Source: Pacificispira spongiicola
Lineage (GTDB): Bacteria; Pseudomonadota; Alphaproteobacteria; UBA8366; Aestuariispiraceae
Direction of reading: 5' to 3'
Assembly: GCF_012926505.1 (NCBI RefSeq)
Contig: NZ_JABBNT010000001.1
Coordinates: 992,001-1,056,000 of the forward strand
DNA: 64,000 nucleotides
Shown here: piece after piece, positions 25,456 through 34,926 of the stretch
Numbering within the stretch: position 1 is the first letter of the stretch
Layout: each line of letters begins with the position of its first letter
Translations under genes and position numbers: made by a program
Notes under the pieces: model-generated
Database searches by the model: none
Seen by the model: the letters and a program-made list of their open reading frames with translations, nothing else
Told to the model about the DNA's origin: nothing

Positions 25456-26514
25456 ATGAACGTATTGGGCATCGAAACTTCCTGCGACGAAACCGCCGCC
25501 GCCGTCGTCCGCGACGATCGCACGGTGTTGTCCAATGTCGTCCTGTCGCAATTGGACGAACACAGACCTTATGGCGGCGTGGTGCCGGAAATCGCGGCGC
25601 GGGCGCATCTGGTGCATCTGGACGGGATCGTCGGGCAGGCCTTGGAACAGGCCGGACTGGGCTTCGACGACCTGGACGGAATCGTTGCGACCGCCGGGCC
25701 GGGGCTGATCGGCGGCGTCATGATCGGCGCCACGATGGGGAAATCCCTCGCCTTGGCGCGCGGCCTGCCCTTCGTGGCCGTGAACCATCTGGAAGGGCAC
25801 GCGCTGACCGCGCGCCTGACAAATGACGTTCCGTTTCCTTTCCTGCTGCTGCTGGTCAGCGGCGGGCATTGCCAGTTGCTGGCCGTCGACGATGTCGGCC
25901 GGTATGAAAAGCTGGGCGGAACCATCGACGATGCGGTCGGGGAAGCCTTCGATAAGACCGCAAAACTGCTGGGCCTCGGCTATCCCGGCGGCCCGGCGGT
26001 GGAACAGGCGGCGCAATCTGCGACCGATCCGGACAGGTTCGCCCTGCCCCGTCCGCTCAACGGTCGGCCCGGCTGCGATTTTTCCTTTGCCGGATTGAAG
26101 ACGGCTGTACGGCAAGCCGCCGATAAACTGCCGGTTTCCGAAGACGGTATCCTGGCCGCCGGGGATCGCGCAGATTTGGCCGCCGCCTTTCAGAATGCCG
26201 TTGCCGATGTGATCGCGGACCGGACGCGCAACGCCATCGCGACGTTCCGCGAAGGCCGTGGGCAGGCCGGAACATTGGTCGTGGCGGGCGGTGTCGCGGC
26301 GAACAAGAAACTGCGCGCAACCCTCGAAACCCTCGCCGATGGCGCGGACATGCCCTTCGTCGCGCCGCCGATTTCCCTGTGTACCGACAATGCCGCCATG
26401 ATCGCCTGGGCCGGACTGGAACGCTTGCGACGGGGCGTTCGCGACGGATTCGATTTCAAACCGCGTCCGCGCTGGCCGCTATCCGAACTGCGCTTGCCGG
26501 AGGAACCGGCATGA
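25456..26514 (+). CDS. tsaD: tRNA N6-adenosine threonylcarbamoyltransferase TsaD
   Basis: This 352-aa protein of the Kae1/TsaD family transfers threonylcarbamoyl to A37 of ANN-decoding tRNAs. Signatures are [20 protein letters not shown], the metal-binding [12 protein letters not shown] histidines, [12 protein letters not shown], and [16 protein letters not shown] near the C-terminus. It diverges from hemC with an 82-bp shared promoter region and overlaps gpsA by 4 bp (ATGA). TsaB, TsaC and TsaE are not in the window. Confidence 0.96.
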   Translation: MNVLGIETSCDETAAAVVRDDRTVLSNVVLSQLDEHRPYGGVVPEIAARAHLVHLDGIVGQALEQAGLGFDDLDGIVATAGPGLIGGVMIGATMGKSLALARGLPFVAVNHLEGHALTARLTNDVPFPFLLLLVSGGHCQLLAVDDVGRYEKLGGTIDDAVGEAFDKTAKLLGLGYPGGPAVEQAAQSATDPDRFALPRPLNGRPGCDFSFAGLKTAVRQAADKLPVSEDGILAAGDRADLAAAFQNAVADVIADRTRNAIATFREGRGQAGTLVVAGGVAANKKLRATLETLADGADMPFVAPPISLCTDNAAMIAWAGLERLRRGVRDGFDFKPRPRWPLSELRLPEEPA

Positions 26515-27518
26515 GCGGCAAAACCCATTCCGTCGCCGTCCTGGGAGGCGGCGCCTGGGGGACCGCGCTGGCCTGTGCCGCAAGACGGGCGGGAAGCGAT
26601 GTCCGCCTCTGGGCGCGCAATCCCGACGTCGCCGCCGGAATTTCGGGTGGCAGCAATCCGACGCGCCTGCCCGGCGTCACCCTGTCCAGCGGGATCGATG
26701 CCTCGACCGAATTGGACGCCGTCCTGCCCGGCGCGGATTGCGTCCTGCTGGCGGTCCCGGCGCAGGCCGTGCGCGGCATCATGGAAAACGCCGCCCCCCT
26801 ACTGTCCGACGGGGTCGCGGTTGCGATCTGCGCCAAGGGTGTGGAACGGGGCACATTGAAGCTGATGACCGATGTCGTCGCGGAAACGGCCCCCGCCGCG
26901 CGGATCGGAGTCCTGTCGGGGCCCACCTTTGCCGGGGAGGTCGCACGCGGCCTGCCGACCGCCGTTGTCATCGCCGCACCGGATGAAGAGGCCGCGAAGA
27001 CGATCCAATCCGCCGTCGGATCCGGCAGCTTCCGGGCCTATCTGTCGGACGATACGGTCGGGGCGGAAGTCGGCGGCGCGGTGAAGAACGTCGTGGCGCT
27101 CGCCGCCGGGATCGCTACCGGGCGCGGTCTGGGCGAAAACGCGCGGGCCGCCCTGGTCAGTCGGGGTCTGGCGGAGATGATTCGTCTTGCGGTGACACTG
27201 GGGGGCCGGGCGGAAACCGTCATGGGCCTCGCCGGGGCCGGGGACCTGATCCTGACGGCGATGAGCGAGACGTCCCGCAACACCTCCTTCGGGATGGCCC
27301 TGGGCAGCGGTCGGTCCGCCCGCGAAACCCTGGCCGCCCGCAAGGCCGTGACCGAAGGCTATTGGTCCGCCCAGGCTGTCGCGGCGCTGGCGGAAAGACA
27401 CGGCGTCGACATGCCCATCGCCCAGGCGGTGAACGCGATCCTGTCGGAAAAACTGGATATCGACAGTGCCATCGGCGCCTTGTTGGATCGTCCGGTATCC
27501 GCCGAATTCCGTATGTAA
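26511..27518 (+). CDS. gpsA: Glycerol-3-phosphate dehydrogenase [NAD(P)+]
   Basis: This 335-aa cytoplasmic enzyme reduces dihydroxyacetone phosphate to sn-glycerol-3-phosphate for phospholipid synthesis. The Rossmann start [55 protein letters not shown], the catalytic Lys in [20 protein letters not shown], and [19 protein letters not shown] are all family hallmarks. ATG 26511 overlaps the tsaD stop, giving translational coupling. The tsaD-gpsA order is common in Alphaproteobacteria. Confidence 0.96.
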   Translation: MSGKTHSVAVLGGGAWGTALACAARRAGSDVRLWARNPDVAAGISGGSNPTRLPGVTLSSGIDASTELDAVLPGADCVLLAVPAQAVRGIMENAAPLLSDGVAVAICAKGVERGTLKLMTDVVAETAPAARIGVLSGPTFAGEVARGLPTAVVIAAPDEEAAKTIQSAVGSGSFRAYLSDDTVGAEVGGAVKNVVALAAGIATGRGLGENARAALVSRGLAEMIRLAVTLGGRAETVMGLAGAGDLILTAMSETSRNTSFGMALGSGRSARETLAARKAVTEGYWSAQAVAALAERHGVDMPIAQAVNAILSEKLDIDSAIGALLDRPVSAEFRM

Positions 27519-27733
27519 TACTGCAAAGTAGCGGAAATCCGCCACCGATGATCGGGGCGCATATCTGATCTAGAATTTTTTCATACCCAACATCAAAATT
27601 TCACTATCCCCATCGAAAATTTTTCGGCATAAACCGCGCCAATCCCGATCACGACGGCTGCACAAAGCAGTCGCAAGAGGATCGTTTCCTGGAACGGGTC
27701 GGGGCGAACCATCTACTGGCAGGAGAGACGCCG

Positions 27734-28246
27734 ATGCCGCGTGACGACATCGCTCTTTCCCGACTGGGGACGGCCGCGGACAAGTTCCAAAGCGAATCCC
27801 ATGCGGACGAGAGCTTTAAGACGACGACCGGTTCCGAAAACGGAACCGTAATTCCCTTCCCCTCTCAAGAGGGGAGGCTCGATCATTTCATTCAACGCGA
27901 CGGAATGTGCTTTGCCGGCACGCATCTGATCGTGGACGTATGGGATGGTAAAAACCTGAACGATATCGACCACATCGAATCGACCCTGAAGGAATGCGTG
28001 GACGTGGCGGGCGCGACCCTGCTGCATTGCCATCTGCATCCGTTCAATCCGGAAGGCGTTTCCGGCGTCCTGGTCCTGGCGGAGAGCCATATCTCCATCC
28101 ATACCTGGCCGGAAATGGGCTATGCCGCCCTGGACATCTTCATGTGCGGCGACAGCGAACCGCACAAGGCGATCGATGTCCTGAAGCGCGGCTTCGAAAC
28201 CGAGAATGTGAAGATCGACGACCTGCGCCGCGGCCGGGTTCACTGA
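27734..28246 (+). CDS. speD: S-adenosylmethionine decarboxylase proenzyme
   Basis: This 170-aa proenzyme cleaves itself to make a pyruvoyl cofactor and decarboxylates SAM for spermidine synthesis. The cleavage motif LAESHISIHTWPE is present: the serine at about residue 118 becomes the pyruvoyl group, and the nearby His and Cys (GATLLHCHLHPF) take part in processing. It is about 45 residues longer at the N-terminus than the usual class 1B enzyme. GGCAGGAGAG supports ATG 27734, but the extension contains no recognised domain. It is followed by speE, so both make spermidine from putrescine. Confidence 0.93.
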   Translation: MPRDDIALSRLGTAADKFQSESHADESFKTTTGSENGTVIPFPSQEGRLDHFIQRDGMCFAGTHLIVDVWDGKNLNDIDHIESTLKECVDVAGATLLHCHLHPFNPEGVSGVLVLAESHISIHTWPEMGYAALDIFMCGDSEPHKAIDVLKRGFETENVKIDDLRRGRVH

Positions 28247-28265
28247 TCCGCATCCCGATTTTAAA

Positions 28266-28297
28266 GGGACGGGCACCGGATCGCCGGTGCCCGTCCC
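28266..28297 (+). terminator. 14-bp perfect stem-loop between speD and speE
   Basis: GGGACGGGCACCGG / CCGGTGCCCGTCCC encloses an ATCG loop in the 87-bp speD-speE gap. No T-run follows (TATCCATTTC), so it may be a partial terminator or an mRNA-stabilising element that lowers or separates speE expression. Confidence 0.5.
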
Positions 28298-28333
28298 TAT
28301 CCATTTCAGAATTTCAGTAAAGGAATCCCGCCG

Positions 28334-29182
28334 ATGACCGACTGGTTCCAAGAAACCCTCCATCCGGAATTCACCCAGGGCCTGTCGATGGACAAGGTCC
28401 TGTATCACGACAAATCCGACCTGCAGGATTTGATCATTTTCGAAAACGCGCGTTTCGGCCGGGTGATGTGCCTGGACGGCGTCGTACAGACGACCGAGGG
28501 CGACGAATTCGTCTATCATGAAATGCTGGCCCATGTGCCGATCCTGGCCCATGGCAACGCAAAATCCGTACTGATCATCGGCGGCGGCGACGGCGGCATG
28601 GCCCGCGAGGCGCTGAAGCATCAGGGGGTTCAGGTCACCATGGTCGAAATCGACGGGGCCGTGGTCGATTTCTGCAAGGAACACCTGCCCAACCATTCGG
28701 CAGGGGCCTTCGACAATCCGCGTCTGAACCTCGTCATTACGGACGGCGCAAAATACGTGAAGGAAACCGACGACCGGTTCGACGTGATCATCGTCGATTC
28801 CACCGACCCGATCGGGCCGGGCGCGGTTCTGTTCACCGCCGAATTCTATGCCGACTGCAAGCGCTGCCTGACCGAGGGCGGCGTGGTCGTCACCCAGAAC
28901 GGCGTTCCCTTCGTCCAGCCGGAAGAAGTGACGAATTCCTATCGCCGCTTGGGCGAAAGCTTCACCGACGTACATTTCTATCGCGCCGCCGTCCCGACCT
29001 ATCAGGGCGGGGACATGACGTTCGGCTGGGCCACGGACGATGCGTCCCTGCGTCGCGTCCCGGTCGCGGCGTTGGAACAGCGCTATGCCGCCGCCGGTAT
29101 CGACACGCGTTATGTAACGCCGGACCTGCAGGCGGCGAGTTTCGCCCTGCCCCGCACGATCCTGTCCCTGATGACGCGGTAA
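28334..29182 (+). CDS. speE: Spermidine synthase
   Basis: This 282-aa aminopropyltransferase moves the aminopropyl group from decarboxylated SAM to putrescine. Motifs: [48 protein letters not shown] (cofactor pocket), [16 protein letters not shown] and [19 protein letters not shown] with the catalytic aspartate. It sits 87 bp after speD, separated by a strong stem-loop. AAAGGAATCCCGCCG precedes ATG 28334. The length and all catalytic segments are normal. Confidence 0.96.
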   Translation: MTDWFQETLHPEFTQGLSMDKVLYHDKSDLQDLIIFENARFGRVMCLDGVVQTTEGDEFVYHEMLAHVPILAHGNAKSVLIIGGGDGGMAREALKHQGVQVTMVEIDGAVVDFCKEHLPNHSAGAFDNPRLNLVITDGAKYVKETDDRFDVIIVDSTDPIGPGAVLFTAEFYADCKRCLTEGGVVVTQNGVPFVQPEEVTNSYRRLGESFTDVHFYRAAVPTYQGGDMTFGWATDDASLRRVPVAALEQRYAAAGIDTRYVTPDLQAASFALPRTILSLMTR

Positions 29183-29308
29183 GCGCGCGAAACCCCAGCC
29201 CTTGAAAGCCCCTGCCCTTGAAATAGGACTGGGGCTCGACATATTGCGGTGCGACCGGCTATCAACGATACGGTTTGATTGCCGGAACGCCGCAATTTGG
29301 AGACAGAA

Positions 29309-29566
29309 ATGGCCGTAGTTGAAATTTATACCCGTCCGATGTGCGGCTTTTGCTATCGGGCGAAAAAACTTCTCGACGCCAAAGGCGTCAGCTATACCGA
29401 ATATGACATTTGGGCCGAAGACGGTAAGAAGGCGGAGATGGAAGCCCGGACCAACGGCGCGCCGACGGTTCCGCAAATCTTCATCGACGACGCCCTGATC
29501 GGCGGCTGTGACGATCTGATGGCGTCCGACGCCGCGGGCAAGCTGGACAAGTTGCTCGGCCTTTAA
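29309..29566 (+). CDS. grxC: Glutaredoxin 3
   Basis: This 85-aa dithiol/monothiol glutaredoxin reduces disulfides with glutathione. The active site reads CGFC (PMCGFCYRAK) rather than the more common CPYC, followed by the TVP cis-proline (GAPTVPQIFID) and GGCDDL, the glutathione-binding signature. TTGGAGACAG supports ATG 29309. It is 24 bp before a nitrilase-family gene, likely co-transcribed. The Pro-to-Gly change in the active site may alter redox potential. Confidence 0.93.
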   Translation: MAVVEIYTRPMCGFCYRAKKLLDAKGVSYTEYDIWAEDGKKAEMEARTNGAPTVPQIFIDDALIGGCDDLMASDAAGKLDKLLGL

Positions 29567-29590
29567 AGCATAAGATCAAGGGGAGCGGAC

Positions 29591-30445
29591 ATGACGGATC
29601 GGATCAAAATCGGCTTGGTGCAGATGACATCCACCATATCGGTGGACCGCAACATCGCTCTGTCCTGCGACCTGATCCGAGAGGCTGCCGCGAAAGGCGC
29701 GGAACTGGTCGGTCTGCCGGAAGTCGTGAACCTGATGCAGAAGAACCGCGAGGAATCGCGCAAGGTCGCCTGCACGGAAGACACGGATCCGTCCCTGGCC
29801 GCCTATCGCGAATTGGCGAAGGAGCTGGGTATCTGGATTCATGCCGGGTCCCTGATGATCCGACTGGCGGATGACGACCGCTTCGCCAACCGCGGCTTCC
29901 TGATCGACCCGGCGGGGGAAATCCGGGGCCGCTACGACAAGATCCATATGTTCGACGTGGACCTTGCGAATGGCGAAAGCTATCGCGAAAGCAACGGGTT
30001 CCGGCCCGGCGACCATGCCGAAATCGTGGAGACGCCCTGGGGCGGCTACGGCATGGCCGTTTGCTACGACCTACGCTTCCCGCATCTGTTCCGCGATCTG
30101 GCGAAGGGCGGCGCGCGCATCCTGTCCGTCCCCGCAGCCTTCACCCGCACGACCGGTCAGGCGCATTGGCATGTCCTGCTGCGCGCTCGGGCGATCGAAA
30201 ACGGTTGTTTCGTCGTGGCCCCGGCCCAATGCGGCGATCACGAGGACGGCCGCAAGACCTATGGTCATGCGCTGATCATCGACCCGTGGGGGGAAGTGCT
30301 GGCCGATGGCGGGGAAGGTCCCGGTACCGTCGTGGCGGAACTGGATTTGGCCCGTGTGGCGGAAGTCCGCGCCATGGTGCCGTCGCTGACCAACGACCGG
30401 GCCTATGACAAGCCCGCCCAGGCGCTCAGCGCGGCAGCAGAGTAA
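29591..30445 (+). CDS. Carbon-nitrogen hydrolase, deaminated-glutathione/omega-amidase type
   Basis: This 284-aa protein of the nitrilase superfamily has the catalytic triad Glu44 (VGLPEVVNLM), Lys117 (RYDKIHMFDVDL) and Cys158 (GMAVCYDLRFPHLFRDL). KIHMFDVD and the LRFPHLFR segment point to the Nit1/Nit2 branch, which hydrolyses deaminated glutathione or omega-amides. The neighbouring glutaredoxin makes a role in glutathione-related repair attractive, but the exact substrate is inferred. It is cytoplasmic, with a good ribosome binding site (AAGGGGAGC). Confidence 0.88.
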   Translation: MTDRIKIGLVQMTSTISVDRNIALSCDLIREAAAKGAELVGLPEVVNLMQKNREESRKVACTEDTDPSLAAYRELAKELGIWIHAGSLMIRLADDDRFANRGFLIDPAGEIRGRYDKIHMFDVDLANGESYRESNGFRPGDHAEIVETPWGGYGMAVCYDLRFPHLFRDLAKGGARILSVPAAFTRTTGQAHWHVLLRARAIENGCFVVAPAQCGDHEDGRKTYGHALIIDPWGEVLADGGEGPGTVVAELDLARVAEVRAMVPSLTNDRAYDKPAQALSAAAE

Positions 30446-30476
30446 AGACGGCGAAGGAGAAGCGGCGGAATAACCG

Positions 30477-31235
30477 TCAGGCCAATTCGACCGTATCGCC
30501 GAGTTTGATCGTCCCGCCCTTCACGACATGGGCGGCAACGCCGCAATCGATATGACCGAAGCCCCGGCGCAGAGCCAATGGGATATTCATATCGATTTCG
30601 CCGGTATCGGGATTGACGTTGGTGGCGGCGCAACGGTCGATCTTCTCGAAAATCTCCAGTTCGACCGCGCCGATACGGACATGCTTCCCGACCCAGTCGA
30701 ATTCCTTCCAGGCGTCAAGTCCGTCGAGATAGAGGTTCCCCCGGAAACGCAGCGGATCGACCGGTTCCCGCGTCACACGCTCGATGTCCTTCACGCTGGC
30801 CAGATTGATCAGCGACAGATGCGCGGTTTGGGTATCCGTGAAGGCAACGCCTTCCGGCGCTTCCGTGATACGCGGCGTGCCGCGCGGTCCCGATGGCATG
30901 AAGGAACTGAGGAAGCTTTGCAGGATCGACTGGCCGACATGGTCGTCCAGCCGCCCCTTGCTGATCTGCTTGCCCTTCCGGAAAATCGTCAGGGTCTTCG
31001 TTTCCTCATCGAAGGCAATCGACAGCTGAGCCAGTTTCTCGTCGCGGGCGAGGCACAGGAAGTTGCTTTTCTTCGCCCAGACCGGGGCCGCCGGATCGAC
31101 GGCACTGGCGGCATGGACGATCGCCCAATGCCGGTCGAACGGAATCCCCTGCCCCGCCGTCAGATCGGCGGAGTCGAGCGGGTCGGGTCCCATCCCCTTG
31201 ACGGGATAGCGGTTGATCGTCGCGATTGTCGTCAT
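30477..31235 (-). CDS. MOSC domain protein
   Basis: This 252-aa protein has an N-terminal MOSC-associated beta barrel (INRYPVKGMGPDPLDSADLT, PFDRHWAIVHAA) and a C-terminal MOSC domain (VDPLRFRGNLYLDGLDAWKE, the likely cofactor or sulfur-carrying cysteine in KIDRCAATNVNPDTGEID, HVVKGGTIKLGDTVEL). MOSC proteins bind molybdenum cofactor and include amidoxime-reducing components. The substrate is not deducible. It converges with the amidase gene and diverges from the Lon-like gene. Confidence 0.85.
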   Translation of the reverse strand: MTTIATINRYPVKGMGPDPLDSADLTAGQGIPFDRHWAIVHAASAVDPAAPVWAKKSNFLCLARDEKLAQLSIAFDEETKTLTIFRKGKQISKGRLDDHVGQSILQSFLSSFMPSGPRGTPRITEAPEGVAFTDTQTAHLSLINLASVKDIERVTREPVDPLRFRGNLYLDGLDAWKEFDWVGKHVRIGAVELEIFEKIDRCAATNVNPDTGEIDMNIPLALRRGFGHIDCGVAAHVVKGGTIKLGDTVELA

Positions 31236-31335
31236 AGTGCCGGGGAGAGTAGCGCAAGCCGTCCATCAGACAAGGATTTACCGCGCCCCGATCCATGCTT
31301 ACCTTCATCCCATAACAGTCAGGGAGATCAATCCC

Positions 31336-33714
31336 ATGTCAGCGCGGGAAGTGAAGGCCGGCAATGTCGGCATTCCACGGTTCAAATGGCGGTCCGTTAA
31401 GAAGAAAACGGTCTTCGACCTGTCCAGTCACGAACGGGCGCGCGACGCGATCCGTTTCGGTCTGTCGGTGAAGGAATCCGGCTTCAACATCTTCGTCCTG
31501 GGACCGGATCGCGCCGGGCGGTTGACGGAAACCCTGGCCTTCATTCAGGAAAGTCAGGCCCATCTGCCGCCCGCCGACGATTGGGTCTACCTGAACAATT
31601 TCGCCCGGCCGCACCGCCCGAAACCCTATCGCCTGCCGCCCGGCGTCGGGCGCAAATTGCGGGACGCGATGGAAACCTTCGTCGCGCAGGTCCGCGCAGC
31701 CCTGAAACAGACGTTCGAAAGCGACGATTACCAGAACCGCGTCAAGGCGGCACAGCAGCGTCTGGTCAAGGCGGCGCAATCGAAAATGGACGAAATCGGC
31801 AAGGATGCGGCCGCACAGGGGCTGGGCATCTTTCAGGGGGAGCAAGGCCCCATCGTCGCGCCGTCTTCCGACAAGGGCGAACCGCAATCCTTGGACGACG
31901 TGCCGGAAGCGGACCGCGACCGCCTATCGGATGCCGCCGAGGACATCGTCGAACGACTGAACAACATGAATGCCGAATTGGCGAAGGATCGTGCGGTGCT
32001 GGCGGAAACAGTATCCGGCATATCCCGCGACGCGGCGCGCAACACGGTCGACTTGTTGATCGAACCGCTGTCAGCGGCATTCGGCGGGTACGGACTGAAC
32101 CGCTGGTTCGTGGAATTGCAGCAGGACTTGCTGGACCGGCTGCGCGCCTTCGGTCCCGCCGTCGATGCGCAAGGCAACCCGAACCCGGAAGAACCGCCGG
32201 AACAACGCTATGCGGTAAACCTTCTGGTCGACAACGGCGATGCAAAATCGCCGCCGGTCATTCTGGAATCCGTCCCGTCCTTCGAAAACCTGATCGGACG
32301 CATCCAGTACCGTCCCAGCCAGACCCATATGGAAACCGATTTCACGCTGATCCGTGCGGGCGCGCTGCACCGGGCAAATGGCGGCGTCCTGATCCTGCGG
32401 GCGGAATCCTTGGTCGCGGAACCCGGAAGCTGGGAAGCCCTGGTGAACAGCCTGCGCGACGGCTCGGTCCGGATCGAGGAACCCCATCGGCAGAACAGCC
32501 TGCCCATCGTCGGCGCGCCGTCTCCCAAGGCGGTGCCTTTGGATATCAAGATCGTGCTGGTCGGGTCACCATCCATCTATTACGCCGCCTATTCGCAATC
32601 GTCGGATTTCCAGGGCCTTTTCAAGATCAAGGCCGATATCGACGCAGCCGTGCCCGCCACGGCATCGGACCTGTCGATCTATGGCTCCATCCTGCAAGCG
32701 CGGGCGGAAAAGCTGACGGGCCGCCCGGTCGAACCCGGTGCGATCGGTTATCTGTTGGGTACCGCCGCACGGCTGTACGGGGAACGCAGCCGATTGACCG
32801 CGAGGCTCGAACTCCTCGACGATATCGTTGCGGAAGCCCATAGCCGCGCCGGAAACGGCGGCAAATTGACGGAAGCCGACCTTGTTGCCGCGCTTGCCGA
32901 AAGGACCCGCCGCAACAACCGGATAGAGGTGCAGAGCCAGGACCTGATAGAACGCGGCACGGTGCTGATTTCCACGGCGGACAGTGCCATCGGCCAGATC
33001 AATGCGCTGACGGTCCGGGATACCGGGGACCATGCCTTCGGCACGCCGTCACGGGTCACGGCCCGCGCCAGCATCGGCCGCGCCGGCGTCGTGAATATCG
33101 AACGGCAGGTCGATATGGGCGGACCGATCCAGCAGAAGGGCGTGCTGGTCCTGCAAGGCTATCTGTCCGGCCTGTTCGCAAATACGGCGCCGCTATCCTT
33201 CGACTGTTCCATTACCTTCGAACAGAACTATGGCGGCGTGGAGGGCGACAGCGCGTCCATGGCGGAATTGATCGCCGTTCTGTCCGCCCTGGCGAATGCC
33301 CCGTTGCGCCAGGACCTCGCAATCACCGGATCGGTCAATCAGCATGGCGAGGCACAGGCCGTCGGCGGCGTGCATCATAAGGTCGAAGGCTTCTACCGCA
33401 CTTGTCAGCGACGGGGCCTGACGGGTAGTCAGGGCGTCATCGTCCCCGCTGCCAATCTGGACAATCTGATCCTGGAAGACGAGGTCGCCGCCGCCGTGGC
33501 CAAGGGGGACTTCCACCTTTACGCCGTCAAGCGGGTGGAAGACGCCGTCGCGCTACTGACGGGATTGAAGGCCGGGAAGCCGAACAAGCAAGGGCGATAT
33601 CCGGAAGACAGTCTGTATGGACGCGTCGCCGCGCGGCTGGACGCATTCGACCGATCGCTATCTGATCGGGAGGTCGATCGAATGCACCGCGCGCTCGCAA
33701 AAGATTTCGACTGA
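31336..33714 (+). CDS. Lon-like (LonB/LonH-type) AAA family protease
   Basis: This 792-aa protein of the AAA_32/peptidase S16 family has an N-terminal Lon-like ATPase region (residues about 1-400) and a C-terminal S16 protease domain (about 560-765). The catalytic serine is in EGDSASMAELIAVLSALA and the lysine in AVGGVHHKVEGFYRTCQRRG. The nucleotide loop is degenerate: GPDRAGRL replaces GxxGxGK[ST], with Arg where Lys is expected. A long coiled insertion (about 130-230) carries Glu/Gln-rich helices. It may work as in E. coli YcbZ, a Lon relative with weak ATPase features. AGGGAG supports ATG 31336. Confidence 0.9.
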   Translation: MSAREVKAGNVGIPRFKWRSVKKKTVFDLSSHERARDAIRFGLSVKESGFNIFVLGPDRAGRLTETLAFIQESQAHLPPADDWVYLNNFARPHRPKPYRLPPGVGRKLRDAMETFVAQVRAALKQTFESDDYQNRVKAAQQRLVKAAQSKMDEIGKDAAAQGLGIFQGEQGPIVAPSSDKGEPQSLDDVPEADRDRLSDAAEDIVERLNNMNAELAKDRAVLAETVSGISRDAARNTVDLLIEPLSAAFGGYGLNRWFVELQQDLLDRLRAFGPAVDAQGNPNPEEPPEQRYAVNLLVDNGDAKSPPVILESVPSFENLIGRIQYRPSQTHMETDFTLIRAGALHRANGGVLILRAESLVAEPGSWEALVNSLRDGSVRIEEPHRQNSLPIVGAPSPKAVPLDIKIVLVGSPSIYYAAYSQSSDFQGLFKIKADIDAAVPATASDLSIYGSILQARAEKLTGRPVEPGAIGYLLGTAARLYGERSRLTARLELLDDIVAEAHSRAGNGGKLTEADLVAALAERTRRNNRIEVQSQDLIERGTVLISTADSAIGQINALTVRDTGDHAFGTPSRVTARASIGRAGVVNIERQVDMGGPIQQKGVLVLQGYLSGLFANTAPLSFDCSITFEQNYGGVEGDSASMAELIAVLSALANAPLRQDLAITGSVNQHGEAQAVGGVHHKVEGFYRTCQRRGLTGSQGVIVPAANLDNLILEDEVAAAVAKGDFHLYAVKRVEDAVALLTGLKAGKPNKQGRYPEDSLYGRVAARLDAFDRSLSDREVDRMHRALAKDFD

Positions 33715-34272
33715 TCAGTCGGCCCGTCGATAGGCGCAGATACGTTGCCGAATACCCGGTTTGGGAAGGGCGTCATATCCGTGCTCATAGGCACGCACGG
33801 ACAAGACGCCGTCGACCGCGCGCAGCAATTCGCCTTCTTCCAGCAAATACGCTTCCCGCGCCGGATGGCCATAAGCCTCGTTTCCCCGGGCGAAGGTCTC
33901 GTAGATCAAGGCCCCGCCCGGCGCGACCGCATCGATGATCGCGGGCAGGATCGGGCGATGCAGGTAACAGGTCACGATAACGCCGCCGAACTGTCGGTCC
34001 GCCAGGGGGAACGGTGACCCGTCCTCCAAGTCGACCTCCATAAGAGTGGTACCGTTGCCTTTCGGCAGGTCCGACACGGCGCTTAGATCCTTGTCCACAA
34101 ACAGGGTCGGATGACCGCGTTCCAGGAAGAAACGGCCATGCCGGCCGTTGCCGCAGGCAAGGTCCAGCACCGGCCTCCCAGGCGGCACCATATCCGCCCA
34201 TCGCGTTACCCAGGCACTGGGGGTCCGAAATCCGGCATGTTTGTTCGTCAAATGATCAGATAAACCGGACAT
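33715..34272 (-). CDS. Class I SAM-dependent methyltransferase
   Basis: This 185-aa protein has a SAM-binding motif I VLDLACGNGRHGRFFLERG, motif II-like TLFVDKDLSAV, an acidic VDLEDGSPFPL, and post-motif segment GVIVTCYLHRPILPAIID. GGALIYETFARGNEAYG resembles the small TehB-like or tellurite-resistance-type methyltransferases. The substrate is unknown. I start at ATG 34272 (MSGLSDHLT); the open frame extends slightly further. Its stop abuts the Lon-like gene's stop, so the two converge with no gap. Confidence 0.85.
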   Translation of the reverse strand: MSGLSDHLTNKHAGFRTPSAWVTRWADMVPPGRPVLDLACGNGRHGRFFLERGHPTLFVDKDLSAVSDLPKGNGTTLMEVDLEDGSPFPLADRQFGGVIVTCYLHRPILPAIIDAVAPGGALIYETFARGNEAYGHPAREAYLLEEGELLRAVDGVLSVRAYEHGYDALPKPGIRQRICAYRRAD

Positions 34273-34373
34273 ATGAGGCCTCCTCCCATCGATGCGACTT
34301 GCATATGGCGTCCTTTGACGCCAAATCACGGAGTGTCATCCAAAGAGATGACGATTTGACAATGGTCGATACG

Positions 34374-34793
34374 ATGATTTCGTTCACACTGCTCTGTGAC
34401 AAGGATCACGAGTTCGAAGGCTGGTTCAAGGATTCGGCCGCTTTCGAGGATCAACGCCAGGCCGGGCAAATCGCATGCCCCGCCTGCGGTAGCCATGTGG
34501 TCCAGCAAGGACTCAGCCGCCCCAACATCTCTTCCGGCAAAATGCAGACCTCCGCCCGGACGGAGCAAGCCCTTCGCATGCGCGAGTCCCTGAAGGCTCT
34601 GCGTCGTGAAATCGAGGGCACGCACGAAAACGTCGGTGGGAAATTCGCGGAGGAAGCCCGCAAGATTCACTACGGCGAAAAGGAAGCGCGCGGCATCTAC
34701 GGCCAGACATCCGGCGACGAAGCCAAAGAACTGCTGGAGGAAGGTATCGCCATAACCCCGATTCCCTGGATTGAGGACATCCCGGAAAACTAA
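34374..34793 (+). CDS. DUF1178 family protein
   Basis: This 139-aa protein has the typical DUF1178 start (MISFTLLCDKDHEFEGWF), a CPAC zinc-ribbon-like motif (IACPACGSHVVQQGLSRPNI) and a C-terminal YGEKEARGIYGQTSGDEAKE / GIAITPIPW. The function is unknown. In many Alphaproteobacteria this family directly follows the grxC-nitrilase genes; here those are about 4 kb upstream, separated by the MOSC, Lon-like and methyltransferase genes. ATG 34374 gives the family's normal start, though ATG 34362 is also in frame. Confidence 0.88.
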   Translation: MISFTLLCDKDHEFEGWFKDSAAFEDQRQAGQIACPACGSHVVQQGLSRPNISSGKMQTSARTEQALRMRESLKALRREIEGTHENVGGKFAEEARKIHYGEKEARGIYGQTSGDEAKELLEEGIAITPIPWIEDIPEN

Positions 34794-34841
34794 TACTCCC
34801 ATGCCGCGTGATAGTTTCCGGGAAATCCTGGAAAATGCATG

Positions 34842-34881
34842 TATATCGGTTCGATATATTTTAACTTGATATATCGAACCG
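34842..34881. promoter_or_regulatory. padR operator: nested palindromes
   Basis: TATATCG-GTT-CGATATA is a perfect 7+3+7 palindrome (34842-34858). It overlaps a larger inverted repeat with 13-bp arms CGGTTCGATATAT (34847-34859) and ATATATCGAACCG (34869-34881), 9 bp apart. It ends 45 bp before the padR start. PadR regulators bind such dyad sites and repress their own operon, so this is the expected operator. Confidence 0.75.
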
Positions 34882-34926
34882 GCTGCACTACCTGTCTACC
34901 GAATTCGGCTAGGCAGACGCGGTGCC

